Shown here in pieces: positions 13,483-24,900 of a stretch of 64,000 nucleotides of DNA. How positions within the stretch are numbered: position 1 is the first letter of the stretch; each line of letters begins with the position of its first letter. Source of the DNA: Nymphaea colorata (taxonomy: Eukaryota; Streptophyta; Magnoliopsida; Nymphaeales; Nymphaeaceae). The stretch spans positions 6,542,204 to 6,606,203 of the forward strand of contig NC_045139.1 in the NCBI RefSeq assembly GCF_008831285.2, written 5' to 3'. The notes beneath the pieces are model-generated. The model worked only from the letters and a program-made list of their open reading frames with translations, ran no database searches and had not been told where the DNA came from. Both the position numbers and the translations under genes were made by a program.

Positions 13483-14093
13483 GATCTTAACAATGTTTTG
13501 GTGAGAAACATATGTTAGGTTAATCATTTTTAGTTTAGGAATGTTTTTATGGTAATAAAAAATGGATGGATTTTACAACTTCAAGATAGTATAAAATCAA
13601 TATTTTTCATAAATGCAGCTTGAGTTAAAACGTTTTTCATGTTAAACTAGTGTTTACTAGTGTGTATAAAGATTGGGACGTTGATCTCTTGTCTAAATTA
13701 TTTTTAACCAATAAGTTGAGCTGTCTGGTTTTTGTCCCGTCGCTCCCGTGGCCATGGATGATACCAATTTCTCTATATATATAAAACAATTTTTTAACAA
13801 TCAAACACGAGTCCAGCACCCCAAGACCTTTTTAAAGAGCTTGGATTATATATTTCAAATGTAGGGTATGCTGAAACAATATTGGACAAGTTTATTTTTT
13901 ATTAATTGGTTTAAATTATTTTTTCGTTATTCTTTTTAAAAAAACAAGAAATATGCAGATTCACCTGAATGAATCTAACAGTTATTCATGATCTGCATAA
14001 TTTTTATATTACAACTGTAGTCATTCCACTACTGTTAAGAGCTTGTTAAAAACGGCACCGAGGATTGATTGTCCCACGTTAGATGCTCCATGC

Positions 14094-14477
14094 AGGGATA
14101 CCAATAGATCCAATTTGGGACTAATATCCGACCAAACTACATTTGAAAAAAAAAATGAATGTGAAAAAGAAAATTGATATTCAGTTAAGAACTCAGGTTT
14201 GATTCGCATATAAGAAATGCCATCCGTTCAGATTTGTATTTAAGTAAATATTGACTAGATTCAGATTACAATGTGATATAGTTTTCAATAATACAATATA
14301 CTTAAACATGTATAATGTAGTTTGGATTCTGTTTAAAAGTCGGATTCAGATTCATATGTTAATTTTGAAGGTCAGTTTGGCTTATGAATCTAAAGTCAAT
14401 CCGAATATATACATATTAAAAAAAAACAGATATGGTGAAATATAGATCCGATTTGAATCTCATCTGTTGGCATCCCT
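14094..14477. mobile_element. MITE-like element with ~15-bp terminal inverted repeats
   Basis: The left end AGGGATACCAATAGAT is the inverse complement of the right end ATCTGTTGGCATCCCT with two mismatches. The ~384-bp interior is AT-rich, carries many GATTCAGATT/GATCCGATTT-like words and has no ORF. No target-site duplication is clear. Its size, TIRs and lack of coding capacity fit a non-autonomous DNA transposon. The superfamily is not certain. Confidence 0.55.
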
Positions 14478-15828
14478 AACTTCCACTATGCCACCCTAAA
14501 GAGATAAAATTGGTTTGTAAAATGAGTCAATGTAGCCGTTGATTCGGTGAATCGGCTGCTCCATTGATTCTTTGCCAAAAATAAAAAGTCATTAACTAAA
14601 AAGGTAATAAAGAATTTACTAAAAATAAGCGCAAATTAAAATTTTGATACGTATTAAACAATAGTTGATATTTGAATCTGTCATAGAATAGAATGAATCT
14701 GCCATTAATTCGGTTCGATTCAGGGGACATGAATCTCGTATCACTGATGTCTCTCACGTCCTGATACGTCCCTGACGGCCTGTTCTCTGCAAGCATTATT
14801 TCTCATTGTAAATTAATTTGTCTTTTCGATACGCCCAGAGTCGTTCGCTCGAGTCCACAAGACTTGCTTATTGCAAGGTATGAACGCTAACCTTTTTCAC
14901 CACTTGTCTCGCGGTAGCCGCACGCGCACCATGCCACCTGCTCTCTGCTTCTTTAAGCAACTTTGGCTTTCATCTGATCTGCGCGGTACAGAAGAAAAAG
15001 GTGATGCGGATAATTGGTGGGTGGAGTTGCTTTATGCTCTTAACGCCAATTTGATGAAGAACGTGGTCATCCATGATCAACCTTTTGAATATGTATACCG
15101 CACCTTCCAATTACACCAGTGAAATGGGGCAGGGATTTGTTGTTTCCGGGTTTGTTCGTGGACAAATTGTAAAGCCTTTTCTTTGATATTTGGGTTGTTT
15201 GGGAACAGTAACGTTACATTGCCTTGTGCATTTAACTCTAGAATCATTGGACACCTTAACAAGTGTTCCATAAATCTGCCTCGGACAGATGAATGAAACA
15301 ATAACATAGTGTTGCTGTTCTCAAACAGCTCCTTAAAACACTGTTTTGAAGGCAAAATGGCGTTTATTGACAAGATGACATTTTAAAAAGCGTGAATAAG
15401 CTGGCCCCTCCTTAGGGGAAAATGTCCCTTTGGTCATGTTACCTAAATATACGAACTAGATTTCAAACACTAGTTAAAACATTAAGTTTTCACAAAACCT
15501 GATCTTCAAAAAATGATATTTCTTGAAGACGTCAGCCAAAACACAACAGTGGTAGTTGATTTAGTTCTCTATGTATGCCACTGTCCCACCATCGTATTCT
15601 GCTTAAAGATCTGGTGTCAATTCTAACATTGTTCAACGTGTGTAAACCTCATGTTAACCCCAAGAGGTATCCAGTGGCTGGTAGAAGGCGGGTTGCCAAT
15701 ACGAATCGTGCCCAATTTTTGGAAAAGCCTATCTATCACCTATAAGGATATTGAGAGCAGAGGGCTTAGCAATCAAATCTCCCGAGGTGGTTCCCCCAAG
15801 TGATAATCTAGAACATATCAAGACTAAG

Positions 15829-16037
15829 GAGGCGTTTGGATGGCACTCCAAAACCAGGTACATGTTTTTGGAGTTTTGAATGCATCAGAACTGGGTTTGA
15901 GGAACACGAGTTTGATATGTGAATGAAACTGATAGACAAGGGATGATTCGCCATGAAAATGCATGTAGCAGCTTCTCGACCCACCCCATTCGCAGTAGGG
16001 ACTGAAACAGAAGATAGGATTTTCATCTAAACGCCTC
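15829..16037. mobile_element. MITE-like element, 209 bp, 14-bp TIRs
   Basis: GAGGCGTTTGGATG at the left end pairs with CATCTAAACGCCTC at the right end (13 of 14 positions). The interior is non-coding. No target-site duplication could be decided by eye. The small size and TIRs support a miniature inverted-repeat element. Confidence 0.65.
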
Positions 16038-16637
16038 ATCTTGCTGTCTATCACTCGCAAGACTGGTTAGGAAGGGAGAACATAGTAAATCGCTACCAAG
16101 ACGGGCAATGAGGACGAGGAGCACAATGGTAACAAGTTTCCAAACAGACAACTGCAGGAACTTAAAGATTGAATAAGCTAGTTCTATGCTTGGGCAGTTG
16201 GGCTACTAAAAGATCACCACAATATGCATGTTTAGATCATTCGAGTTTCTTGCCCAATAACCATTTGACTCTAATTATTCAGTATTCATTCACTTTACAC
16301 AATACCAACCTAAGATTCTAAAGGGTAGGTGTTGTAACTCAAATTCCTGCGTGAACATACTTCAGTAGAAATGAAAACCAACAAAGGACATCATGGATAA
16401 GCAATCTAATCATTCTTGTCAAAAAAGAGACGATATCATTATTATGTCGCTTCCTATTTGTTGACAACGAGAAAGCCTCTTCAGTCTCCTGGTCTGTCAG
16501 AAAACAATAGAAGAAAGAGAAAATCTCCAAAACAGAAGCAGAACTTCGAATGGAGAACCTCTCCATGACCCCATAATTCAGTATTTCTAAGCCATTATTT
16601 TGTACTACCAAAATCTTGCTTCAGATTGAGATGAGCT

Positions 16638-17633
16638 TCACCTTTCTGCAACCGCTGCCGCGGGCTCGCTGACCTTTCCAGGCGTCGAATCGTCCGAACC
16701 GAAGATCTTCATCCTTGACAATGGCGTCTGCAAGTAACCTTCAACCTCGAATTTCCGCGGCGCCAATTCCTTGTACTTCCTGAACTGCTCCTTCGCCTCT
16801 GCATTGCGGTCCAGCAAACTGTAGATTACCCCCTGACAGAAGTATGGACGGAAATCCTTGGGGTCTTCCATGGCCAACTCGCGGTAGCTCGCCAACGATT
16901 CTTCCACCTTCTTCTGCAGAAACAGGATTTGGGCAATGATGAATCGGACGTCTCTGGCCTCCTTCTCCTTGGCCTCCGATTTCGCCGCGCTTAGAGCCGA
17001 TTCGAGGCGCTCAAGGGCAGCCTTACCCTCGCCGCACCGGTCCATGAGGATGGAGTTCTCGAACAGAGCCTCGAAGGAGAGCGGGTTCTCGGCAAGGATC
17101 TCTTCGAAGAGCGCCCGCGACTCCTCCGGCCGGCCCATCTCATTGAGGAGCCTCGCCGCCAGGAACTTCCACTCGGATTCCCGGGGCTGGGAGCGGATGA
17201 GGGATTGAAGAACAGAGAGAGCCTCGGCGTCTTCTCCGGCCTCGATCTTCTGCTGGACCAGAGCTCTCAAATGGGTGCTCGATTCTGGGTGAGACTCGAG
17301 AAATTGTTCCAACACGGGCTTCTGCGCTTCGGGCTCTTCTTCAGCAGAATAAGGAGGATGCAGCGGCGTCGGTGGGGCATCGGCTTTGGCAGGGGCGAGG
17401 GAGAAGCGTCCGAAGAGAAGGGCAGTGGTGAGAACAGCTGTTCCGGCGGTCCTGAGGAAGGGGCTGATTTGGGGAGTGGTGTTCCGGCGGGCGGATACGG
17501 TGAGAGCGGTGGAAAAGCGTGGGGTTGTGGAGATCAAGGTGGGTCGTTGGAAGGGGAAATTGCTGGTTAGGAAAGGTGAGAGAGGAAGGTGATGAAGGGC
17601 TTTGTGATTGGGGAGGGAGGTCGATAGATGCAT
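16638..17633 (-). CDS. SG1: SLOW GREEN 1-like chloroplast TPR protein
   Basis: Single-exon, 331-residue protein resembling plant SLOW GREEN 1, a plastid TPR protein needed for normal chloroplast development and greening. The start at 17633 (MHLSTSLPNH) opens a Ser/Thr/Pro/Arg-rich plastid transit peptide. A longer in-frame start at 17789 would add 52 residues that do not resemble a transit peptide. About residues 60-85 form a hydrophobic segment (TAGTAVLTTALLFG) followed by APAKADAPP, then helical TPR units (AGEDAEALSVLQSLI, RPEESRALFEEILAENP, KKVEESLASYRELAMEDP, DRNAEAKEQFRKYKELAP) to about residue 290. The C-terminal tail after SRMKIFGSDD is variable. The coding region is richer in G+C than its surroundings. 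Molecular partners cannot be read from the sequence. Confidence 0.88.
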   Translation of the reverse strand: MHLSTSLPNHKALHHLPLSPFLTSNFPFQRPTLISTTPRFSTALTVSARRNTTPQISPFLRTAGTAVLTTALLFGRFSLAPAKADAPPTPLHPPYSAEEEPEAQKPVLEQFLESHPESSTHLRALVQQKIEAGEDAEALSVLQSLIRSQPRESEWKFLAARLLNEMGRPEESRALFEEILAENPLSFEALFENSILMDRCGEGKAALERLESALSAAKSEAKEKEARDVRFIIAQILFLQKKVEESLASYRELAMEDPKDFRPYFCQGVIYSLLDRNAEAKEQFRKYKELAPRKFEVEGYLQTPLSRMKIFGSDDSTPGKVSEPAAAVAER

Positions 17634-19788
17634 TCTCGTTTCCCTTTTTTCTCTTCCCCTGTGTTGCTCTGAGGAGGGAACAACCGAACAAAGCCTACGG
17701 AGAGCAGAGAGAGAGGTTTCGAGGTTTCTACAGCCTGTAAGACTCTCTCTTTTCCCTCTCTCAGACGAGTGACCTGAGTTGAGAGTCACGGAGTCCCTAG
17801 CTCTGTTTTAAAGCTGCGAGACCTCTCTCTCCTCTTCCTTCTGTCACCTGTTTTATTTCTGATAAATGCACCGTTTTGATTCTGACTTCTGGCTCCCGCT
17901 TTGCTTCGTAGCTGCTACCTAACGCTTTTGGTGTGTCTCGTACTGCACCTACCGTTTTGCACCATTCACCGACACCAATCTTTCAAACCTGGATCCTTTG
18001 GTGCCAGGAGACCGGCGAAGAAAGCAGCAGTTCTGGTGACAGACCATTAGCCGGCAGCCGCTTCTTCTAACCCATTTCATACAAGAGGGTCCTGCCACCG
18101 TTTCACAAACGAAAGGACGAAACTATTGCATGAATATAATTCAAAATTAGAACAGATTTATGAAACACCTTAAAAAGTATTATATTAATTTGTTCCGAGA
18201 CAACTATTAAGTTAGATTCATGGAACAATTACAAACTATTTTATAAACCAAAGAGGCAAAGGTAAAAGTAAAGATAACCAGCTCATTCGATTGACCAATT
18301 TTTTGAACTGAACTGAACTGAATTCTCCATGTCAACATACATTTTGGAGAAAAAGAAGGTGCTCATCTCAAGGCTACATTTTAGAAAACAAGAAGCTGCT
18401 TATCTTAAAGCCTGTTTAGGTAGAGAAGCCCATCTCAGCATGCCATCATGAGAAGCAGGCACTGAGACAAAACCTTAAAGGTGTGGTTGAAAGAAACCCC
18501 ACACGCTTCGTCACAAACGAGGCAACCCCTAGATCTGAAAATTTTTGTGGCACTTTCAAAGGTGGAACCGAAACAAAGCAAAAAAATATAACGGAGCATA
18601 TTGAAGCACTCAGTGTTAAGATTGGATAAATTCATGAAATACCAGTTCTAGTGTACCACAAATCTGCCTCAATCTTTGGGGCACATTTATGTGATCCTCA
18701 TTGAGCGGCCCAACTGCCAAACAACTCTTTACTGAACATAGACATGCAGCATGCATGGGCTGGTTTGTGGAACCCCCAAGCTCAATGATACATATTAGTT
18801 CAAGGACCTGACCAAGTTCAACTGTAAATGGGCAAATATTTATATGAAGGGCCACTCAGAAATAGGAGCAATTATTGTGCCACAAATTTTTCATGAAATA
18901 CTGTAACATTATTGTGGGACAGTACTCACATTCATGGAACAGTAACAAACTTTTACTATCGCCAAACATCATCTTAGAGACCAAATGGCGCCTCAATGGA
19001 ATATGACCTAGACCCAATTGCCCACTGGTTTCTGCTCGTACCCAGCAAGAAATGGATCAGCTTTTTGGGTTTGAAACTTCAGGTACCCATGCATTATTCT
19101 TTGCTTGCATGACCTACAAACTAGGGAAAAGGGTCACGGCATGTGCAAGGAAATCTTATGTAATGGAAAGGATGATCCCCATGAACAAGTACATCTTTCC
19201 TACTTTTTCCATCTGCGGCAAAGGATATAAGCTGCTCAGATTTGGCATTCCGTTTCTTGTACGACTAGATTCAGAGCTGATTAGCTCGTAGAGAATTCTT
19301 TTCCTGTAAAATTAATGTACAGTGTGCTTCAGACGTGGATCGACCATCCATCCAAACAGATTTCTTGTTTGCTTCACATTCCAAACAGTAGGTGCGGCTT
19401 GCTTCATTGGAAAGTAAAACTGAAGCAATGTGAGAATAAGGTGGTATACTGTTGTCAATCGTTTCCATATAATCTGATATTGGTTGCAGTAAGAATCAAG
19501 TATCAATCTGGATTCGATAATAAAACTCGCTTCAAATTGGAATATAAGGCTTTTCCTACTAAATCTATGGGAGATCCATTCTCATAGTTTTTTAATCCAA
19601 TTCATGAAAATCCATTTTAGGTTTTCTTTTTTAATGTGGTATTCTTTAAACAATATGACTTGTTCTAGTTAGATGCTTTCTGCTAATATGATATACAATC
19701 TCCCATTTTTCCACGTTTGGGGTCGATTTGAAAACAAGTATTAAACCTTCTTTTTGGGGTCGATTTGCTCTTGCTCCCATTTAACAGA

Positions 19789-19979
19789 CTAGTTGGCTGA
19801 AACGGTTTAAGACGGGAAATCACGAAAGATCAAAATTAGTACTAGGGATGAACTAAAAGAATTAGTAATTCAATAATAACAATAGAAGCCCAAGAATAGC
19901 TCTCTAGCGCAAATGATTTAGGGAAATGTTAAACGTACATTTCTATAATCTAAAAAAAGAAATACCATCCATGGCAATT
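19789..19979. repeat. Diverged copy of the 3' end of intron 7 of the zinc-ribbon gene
   Basis: This stretch (TAGTTGGCTGAAACGGTTTA onward) matches 22089-22279 (TAGTTGACTGAAATGGTTTA onward) over about 190 bp with many substitutions. It includes the shared words AAAATTAGTACTA and AATTCAGTA-like tracts. On the coding (minus) strand the match starts at the acceptor of exon 8 and runs into the intron; the coding part of exon 8 is not recognisable here. It is either a partial gene duplication or a repeat present in both places. Confidence 0.6.
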
Positions 19980-20281
19980 TCCCTTGATATTCTTGCAATT
20001 CATAAGGCCTTGTTCTAGTTAGCTTTTTCTGCTAAGTTAATAAATAATGTGTCTTTTTCTACATTTAGTACATTTGGAGTAGTAATGAAACATGAGCAAT
20101 CCCTGTTCCATTAACCAAAGTACAACTTTTCCCAAGCAGAATGAGGAAAGAATTCATGAATGCTCAGGAAAGATTGCACTTCCTTGGCTTCTTGTAAGAT
20201 CTATTTTCGTCCACATGTTCCAAACTTCTGTCTTTGCTGGTTTACTTTTCTATCTTAAGGCTTCATTTGTTTTTAACACTT

Positions 20282-20539
20282 CATATTAAGTATGAGAAAG
20301 ATAAATCTCTTGGAGGATTGGTGCCACGGATGAGGCAGAGGGTGGTGGGTGATCCAATCTTTGAAGCTTTCGAAGCGTTAATTTCCTGTGCTGCAAAAGA
20401 GGAGGCACTATATGCAAGTTGCAGCATAGCAGAGGCGCTAGCCCAAGACAATGAAAACAGACATGATATCCTAAGAAGGGTTGGGGCTTCAACTCTTTCA
20501 TCACTCCTTCTCATCCACTCAGAAATATTGAAAAGTTAA
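20282..20539 (+). other. Orphan ORF, possible exon or gene fragment
   Basis: An open frame ending in TAA at 20539 encodes a protein-like helical sequence (DPIFEAFEALISCAAKEEAL, ALAQDNENRHDILRRVGAST). Its composition differs from random AT-rich ORFs. It has no domain I recognise, no neighbouring exon I could join, and its upstream residues look like non-coding DNA. It could be a pseudogene or captured exon. The overlapping minus-strand frames look less protein-like. Confidence 0.25.
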
Positions 20540-21995
20540 GATTCAGGTAAGATGGTATTTTCCCCATTAGGTTCACATAATGTGCAAGAGCAAAGAAACT
20601 GCTTTGCTTTAGCAAAAAATAGCAGACATGGTAATTAGGCTTGGTATTCTTCCATTTATAAGACCTTGTTCTGGTTTGCTTTTTTTGCTAATTTGATATA
20701 TAATGTTCCGAGCTTTTTTTTAGGAATGCAAGGGAAGATGCTCTTTTCTCATTGTTAGCTTCACATTGAGAGCAGGCTATATGTTATGGTCTCTAATAAG
20801 GGATTATGTGTTATTATAAAATGACCAAAATATTCTCTTTAAAAAAAACAAAAAAAGATGTAAAAAAATACGAAAATACCCCTCTAATAAAAACGTAGGA
20901 ACATGTCTTCTCAGGTCACATAACATTGAGAGCCGCTACTTTTTGACATGACATGTACAGGAGCAGACAAAACACTTCCGAATCGAATGTGTAACTGAAA
21001 CGTGACAAGTAACTGATGAGGAAAAGAAATTGGTTCAATTCATCTTGCGACCTCCACATTTTTTTCACGGCCTTCTTTTTCGTAAATATTTCATTTTTGT
21101 TCCGAGAAAGTGGGGCTCAAGGTTTTTTTTGCTTTTTCTTTCTTACACTTCCATTAAAAAATTATTTTGTGAAAACGGAATGTTACGTCTCTTTTTCCCT
21201 AAAAAAACTAGGTTAACACGTGTAACAGCTATGAACGTGGGATTTTTAAGGCTCGATCCTGGTCAGGTTGTTGTCATCTTGACTAAGAGTTGATATGGCA
21301 AGTAGTAAATATGAAGAAACATGAGGCACATGAAGAAAGTTGGTGATGACTGTATTTGATTGTAGAATTATCATAATCAGATAGATGATTATGATTCATT
21401 TACAACTTACCAGTGTCTCATCAAGTAAACAATTCAGTTAACATTGTTGCAGGCTGAATCTTGAAATAAAAGTTGATGCCAATCAGTAAAAGAATTACTT
21501 AAAAACTTGATGTATTATACAATTGTTCCATGTGTACGATCTGAGGCCACTGTTTACATCACAAGACAAAAAAAAATTATACGGATCTGGCATCTAAAAG
21601 GGAATCATTCCAGAAATAAAAAACAAAAGCAGCAGCCATCTTCTAAACTCATGCACTTTTGCGTTAAGTTCAAGACCCTCTGTTAGTGCAGGGATGAGAG
21701 TCATGAGACTTCTTCCATGGTATCAGCTAATTGCTACATAAAACCCTTCGTTAGGCCCGGAATGAGATTGAGTGACCATCCACGTTATCAGCAGGATGCA
21801 GCAAGGGACCTCCCATAACCCAAGAATCAGAATTTAAAGAACAAAATCCTTTGTCCTTTCTCTTTTGACGGTGAGCATGGCTCATGACCATTTGTACCAT
21901 AAATTTTCGCTTAGGTAGCAATGCCGATCCCATTCAAAAAATAGGGTGTGCTGCATGGTATGGTACTCAGTAAATGCAACAAACCTATGTACCAA

Positions 21996-24900
21996 TCAAA
22001 TGCCAAGCCGCTTAACACCACATTCTGAGCAAAATTTTGAGGTCTCACGTAAATAAGGAGCTCCACATTCATCACAAAACTTTGCTGGAGTAGTTGACTG
22101 AAATGGTTTAAGAGGAGAAAAAAGGAAAGAGAAAAATTAGTACTACAGAATAAATAAACGAATCAGTAATTCAGTACTAACATTTGAAGTCCAAGGAGAG
22201 CCCTCGAAATCAAATGGTTCAGACAAATGTTAAATAAACATTTTTATGCACCAAAAATAAATAGCAGAAATGGCAACTGATCACTAATGTGTCAACCCCA
22301 GTTAAAAGTGCCATCTAAATCCAAACCATTAGGTACGTAACCATGGCTGCATAAAGCTATACCTAGTAGCTTTGAAAAAATTGGCTGTCTGTCACAAGAT
22401 AAAGATTGATAATCTTTTAAAAGTTTATATGTCAAGATAGATATGTATAAAATAAATATGACATTGTCAAATGAATATCTTATAACGTTCTCGAGCGATG
22501 ATGCTTCAGAATCACTATAACTGAGATAACTAGCATTAGATCCCATCATGATTTTAGTAGTTTCCGCAATTGTTCAACGAGTGAAGGGTTTGGTCAGTCC
22601 ACTGGGGAGAATCATGTTTAGTAAGGTCATGACACCTAATTCAAAAGCTGCTGCAACCAAGTTATCCAACCCATATAAATAGTATTCATAGTTGCAAATA
22701 ACTTCAAACAAAAGCAGCTGCAACAAGGTAATAACCAATCGAGGTTTGAAAGGTTATATTCCAGAATTGAAATTAAAAAGTTAAATATGCTTTCCTTTCA
22801 TGCATTCCTTGTCTAGCATGAGCTGAGCTACCAGTAGCAGGGCAATACTTGTCAATATTTATTGAAAAGATGCTTCAGAGTTTTCATGATTGGCCTAATC
22901 AGCATTAAACATTTCCGTCTTACAACATCCCTTTTCACACTTTCTTGTAATTGTTCCATCATTCCTAATGGCATGATAAGGAGACCTGAAACGTTATTAT
23001 CATTAAACCTGTCATGGTTATAGCATCTTGTTAACAAAGATGCAAGTTGATTATATAACTAAACTCTTCATCTTGGAGTTCAAAGCCCAGGTCCTTGACA
23101 ACCAACGGAATGGGCCTATCATCATCATGCTTCATGAATCGTAATAGCTTTTAGATCCATCACTCAAAGGTAACATGAAATTGCAGATAAAAGGTACCAA
23201 CTTAAGATGGATGAATGTATTCAAATCTCTACTTCTGAGAAAAAGAATATTAAGTGAACATATATCCTTACCAAGACATGTAGGCGCCCTGCAACATGAG
23301 CTCCAGGTAAAGGTTGGAGGCAGGACATTTGATGAGAGACGCTTGGTGATTGATGTGTATGAGATATATCTGATACATGAGAAGCATGGGCACACTGTTG
23401 TGCATGAGATGGATGCGACAAGTGTGGTACCTGCTGGTTTTGGTGAATAGATTGGTGTTGCAGTTGATGCACAGAATGAACCTGTGGTTCATGCATCAAA
23501 GATGGCAAATGATGTTTGGCTTGAGGATCCTGCTGATGCTGCAGCTAGCAACACACAAATAGATGAGGATTGAGCGACAGAAATATTGGTACTGAATGTT
23601 GAAATGTGGTTTGTTTTCTTGTTAAAAGAACATATATTTCATATAGACAAGATCTATCAAAAGGGATAGTGAAAAAGTGGCAGTCAAGTTACAGTTCAAC
23701 ATGATTTTACTAATTTGCAAGAGAACAAAAACTACCAAACCAAAGCATAGGCTCTACCATTGAGATATGAATCTAACTGTTAGCATAAATGATAAAAAAA
23801 AATTGGAAACAATAAACAGGAACAAGGTCAAAAGATTAGATATCGTGAAAAAAATCTGATAGGAAAATAATTGTCCTTCACATATAGTTCAACTCATAAA
23901 TTATTAATAGCCTTAAGGTCTAACATGACATGATATTATTATTGAAAAATAAGTTGATGAATCAGGATATAGATTCAGATCCAGATCTAGATTTTTTGAG
24001 GTCCATAATGTTGCATAAGTTGCATTAGTCATTAGAAAATTATGAGACGTTCCTTGTTGTAATACTTGCCATTTATTTCCTTCACATCTGTTCTGTTTCA
24101 CTATGGGTTGGTATGGAAAAAGAAGTTGTTATGCAAATGTTGTTAATCCTTATTGTTAAAGGAAAGAAGCCAATGTATTTACTAGGAAACATAATATTGC
24201 TAAAAACTTTCTCCTTTATCATTTTTATTGTTGCATTGCTGTAGAAATACAGCTTAAGGTGTTCAGCAGTATCAGAAGATTACAAAAGCTTCAACAAATG
24301 AAAAATAAAGGTGATATTTCTCTTTTGAGACTAAGCACAATTACATCCTTGGAGCTTTCCATAATAGATGAAAATGTTTCCAGAAAGTGAAAGGATTAAC
24401 TCTTTTTGACAATCTAAGACAAATGTTTTTGTACACAAAAAAACATTACCAATTATATGGCTTCCTAAACTGCATAGATTCAACCAGCATTAAGGACACT
24501 AACAGTTATCCAGCATAAAAACACATGTAGTGCTGATAAAACATATGATGGGATGGAGTTCAAAAATTTGTACATTGACCAGCATTCTACTGCAGAAATT
24601 GTTGACAGACCATAAGAGCTAAAATGAAGCAAAGATGGAGTAGCCCTGCAGACCTCACAACTTTCAAAGGCTTTTTACATTTTAAGGCTTTAATGATGGC
24701 TTTTCTGTGCCCCAACACAATCATGGTTTTGCTACAGTAAAAAAGAAGGTAAAATTCTTCCTGGCATCAACAGATTCTCAAACCATTTTGTAATTGACAG
24801 AATTCAATCTTCAAGTATAAGAGAATGGGGTATCCCGTAACCCCTATTTCTTAAAGTGGCATCAAGTTATTTAATCGACAGAGGTCATTCTTCAATGGGT

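Larger units (their letters stand above)
13279..16637. other. Intergenic spacer between helicase gene and SG1-like gene
   Basis: AT-rich sequence with no convincing gene. It contains the 3' UTR of the helicase gene (possible AATAAA near 13553), a TA/AC microsatellite and two MITE-like elements listed separately. The part next to 16637 is presumably the 3' UTR of the minus-strand SG1-like gene. Short ORFs around 14871-15373 have no recognisable domain. Confidence 0.7.
19658..20720. repeat. Three dispersed copies of a ~65-bp sequence
   Basis: Related sequences built on CTTGTTCTAGTTAGCTTTTT followed by TGCTAA and a TAATG/ATAT tract occur at 19658-19720, 20007-20077 and 20661-20720, all in the same orientation. 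Copies 2 and 3 share a further upstream stretch (TTG(A/G)TATTCTT). They look like decayed repeats. Confidence 0.6.
17634..21995. other. Intergenic: SG1-like promoter side and 3' flank of zinc-ribbon gene
   Basis: 17634-18000 is the GA-rich (minus-strand reading) leader and promoter side of the SG1-like gene; no TATA box stands out. 18120-19560 is AT-rich with scattered short ORFs and no domain. 19650-20720 carries degenerate repeats listed separately. 21300-21995 is probably the 3' UTR and flank of the minus-strand zinc-ribbon gene. No further gene is supported. Confidence 0.6.

Noticed and set aside
17205-17570. 121-codon plus-strand ORF in GC-rich DNA
   Set aside because: Antisense shadow of the SG1-like coding region.
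17634-17789. In-frame upstream extension (52 residues) of the SG1-like protein
   Set aside because: The added residues are mixed charged and unlike a transit peptide, whereas the ATG at 17633 opens a typical one. The extension is probably leader sequence.
23175-23450. Plus-strand ORF with protein-like look (GGRTFDERRLVIDVYEIYLI)
   Set aside because: It lies exactly opposite exon 7 of the minus-strand zinc-ribbon gene, whose His/Gln-rich codons give an open, valine- and glutamate-rich antisense frame.
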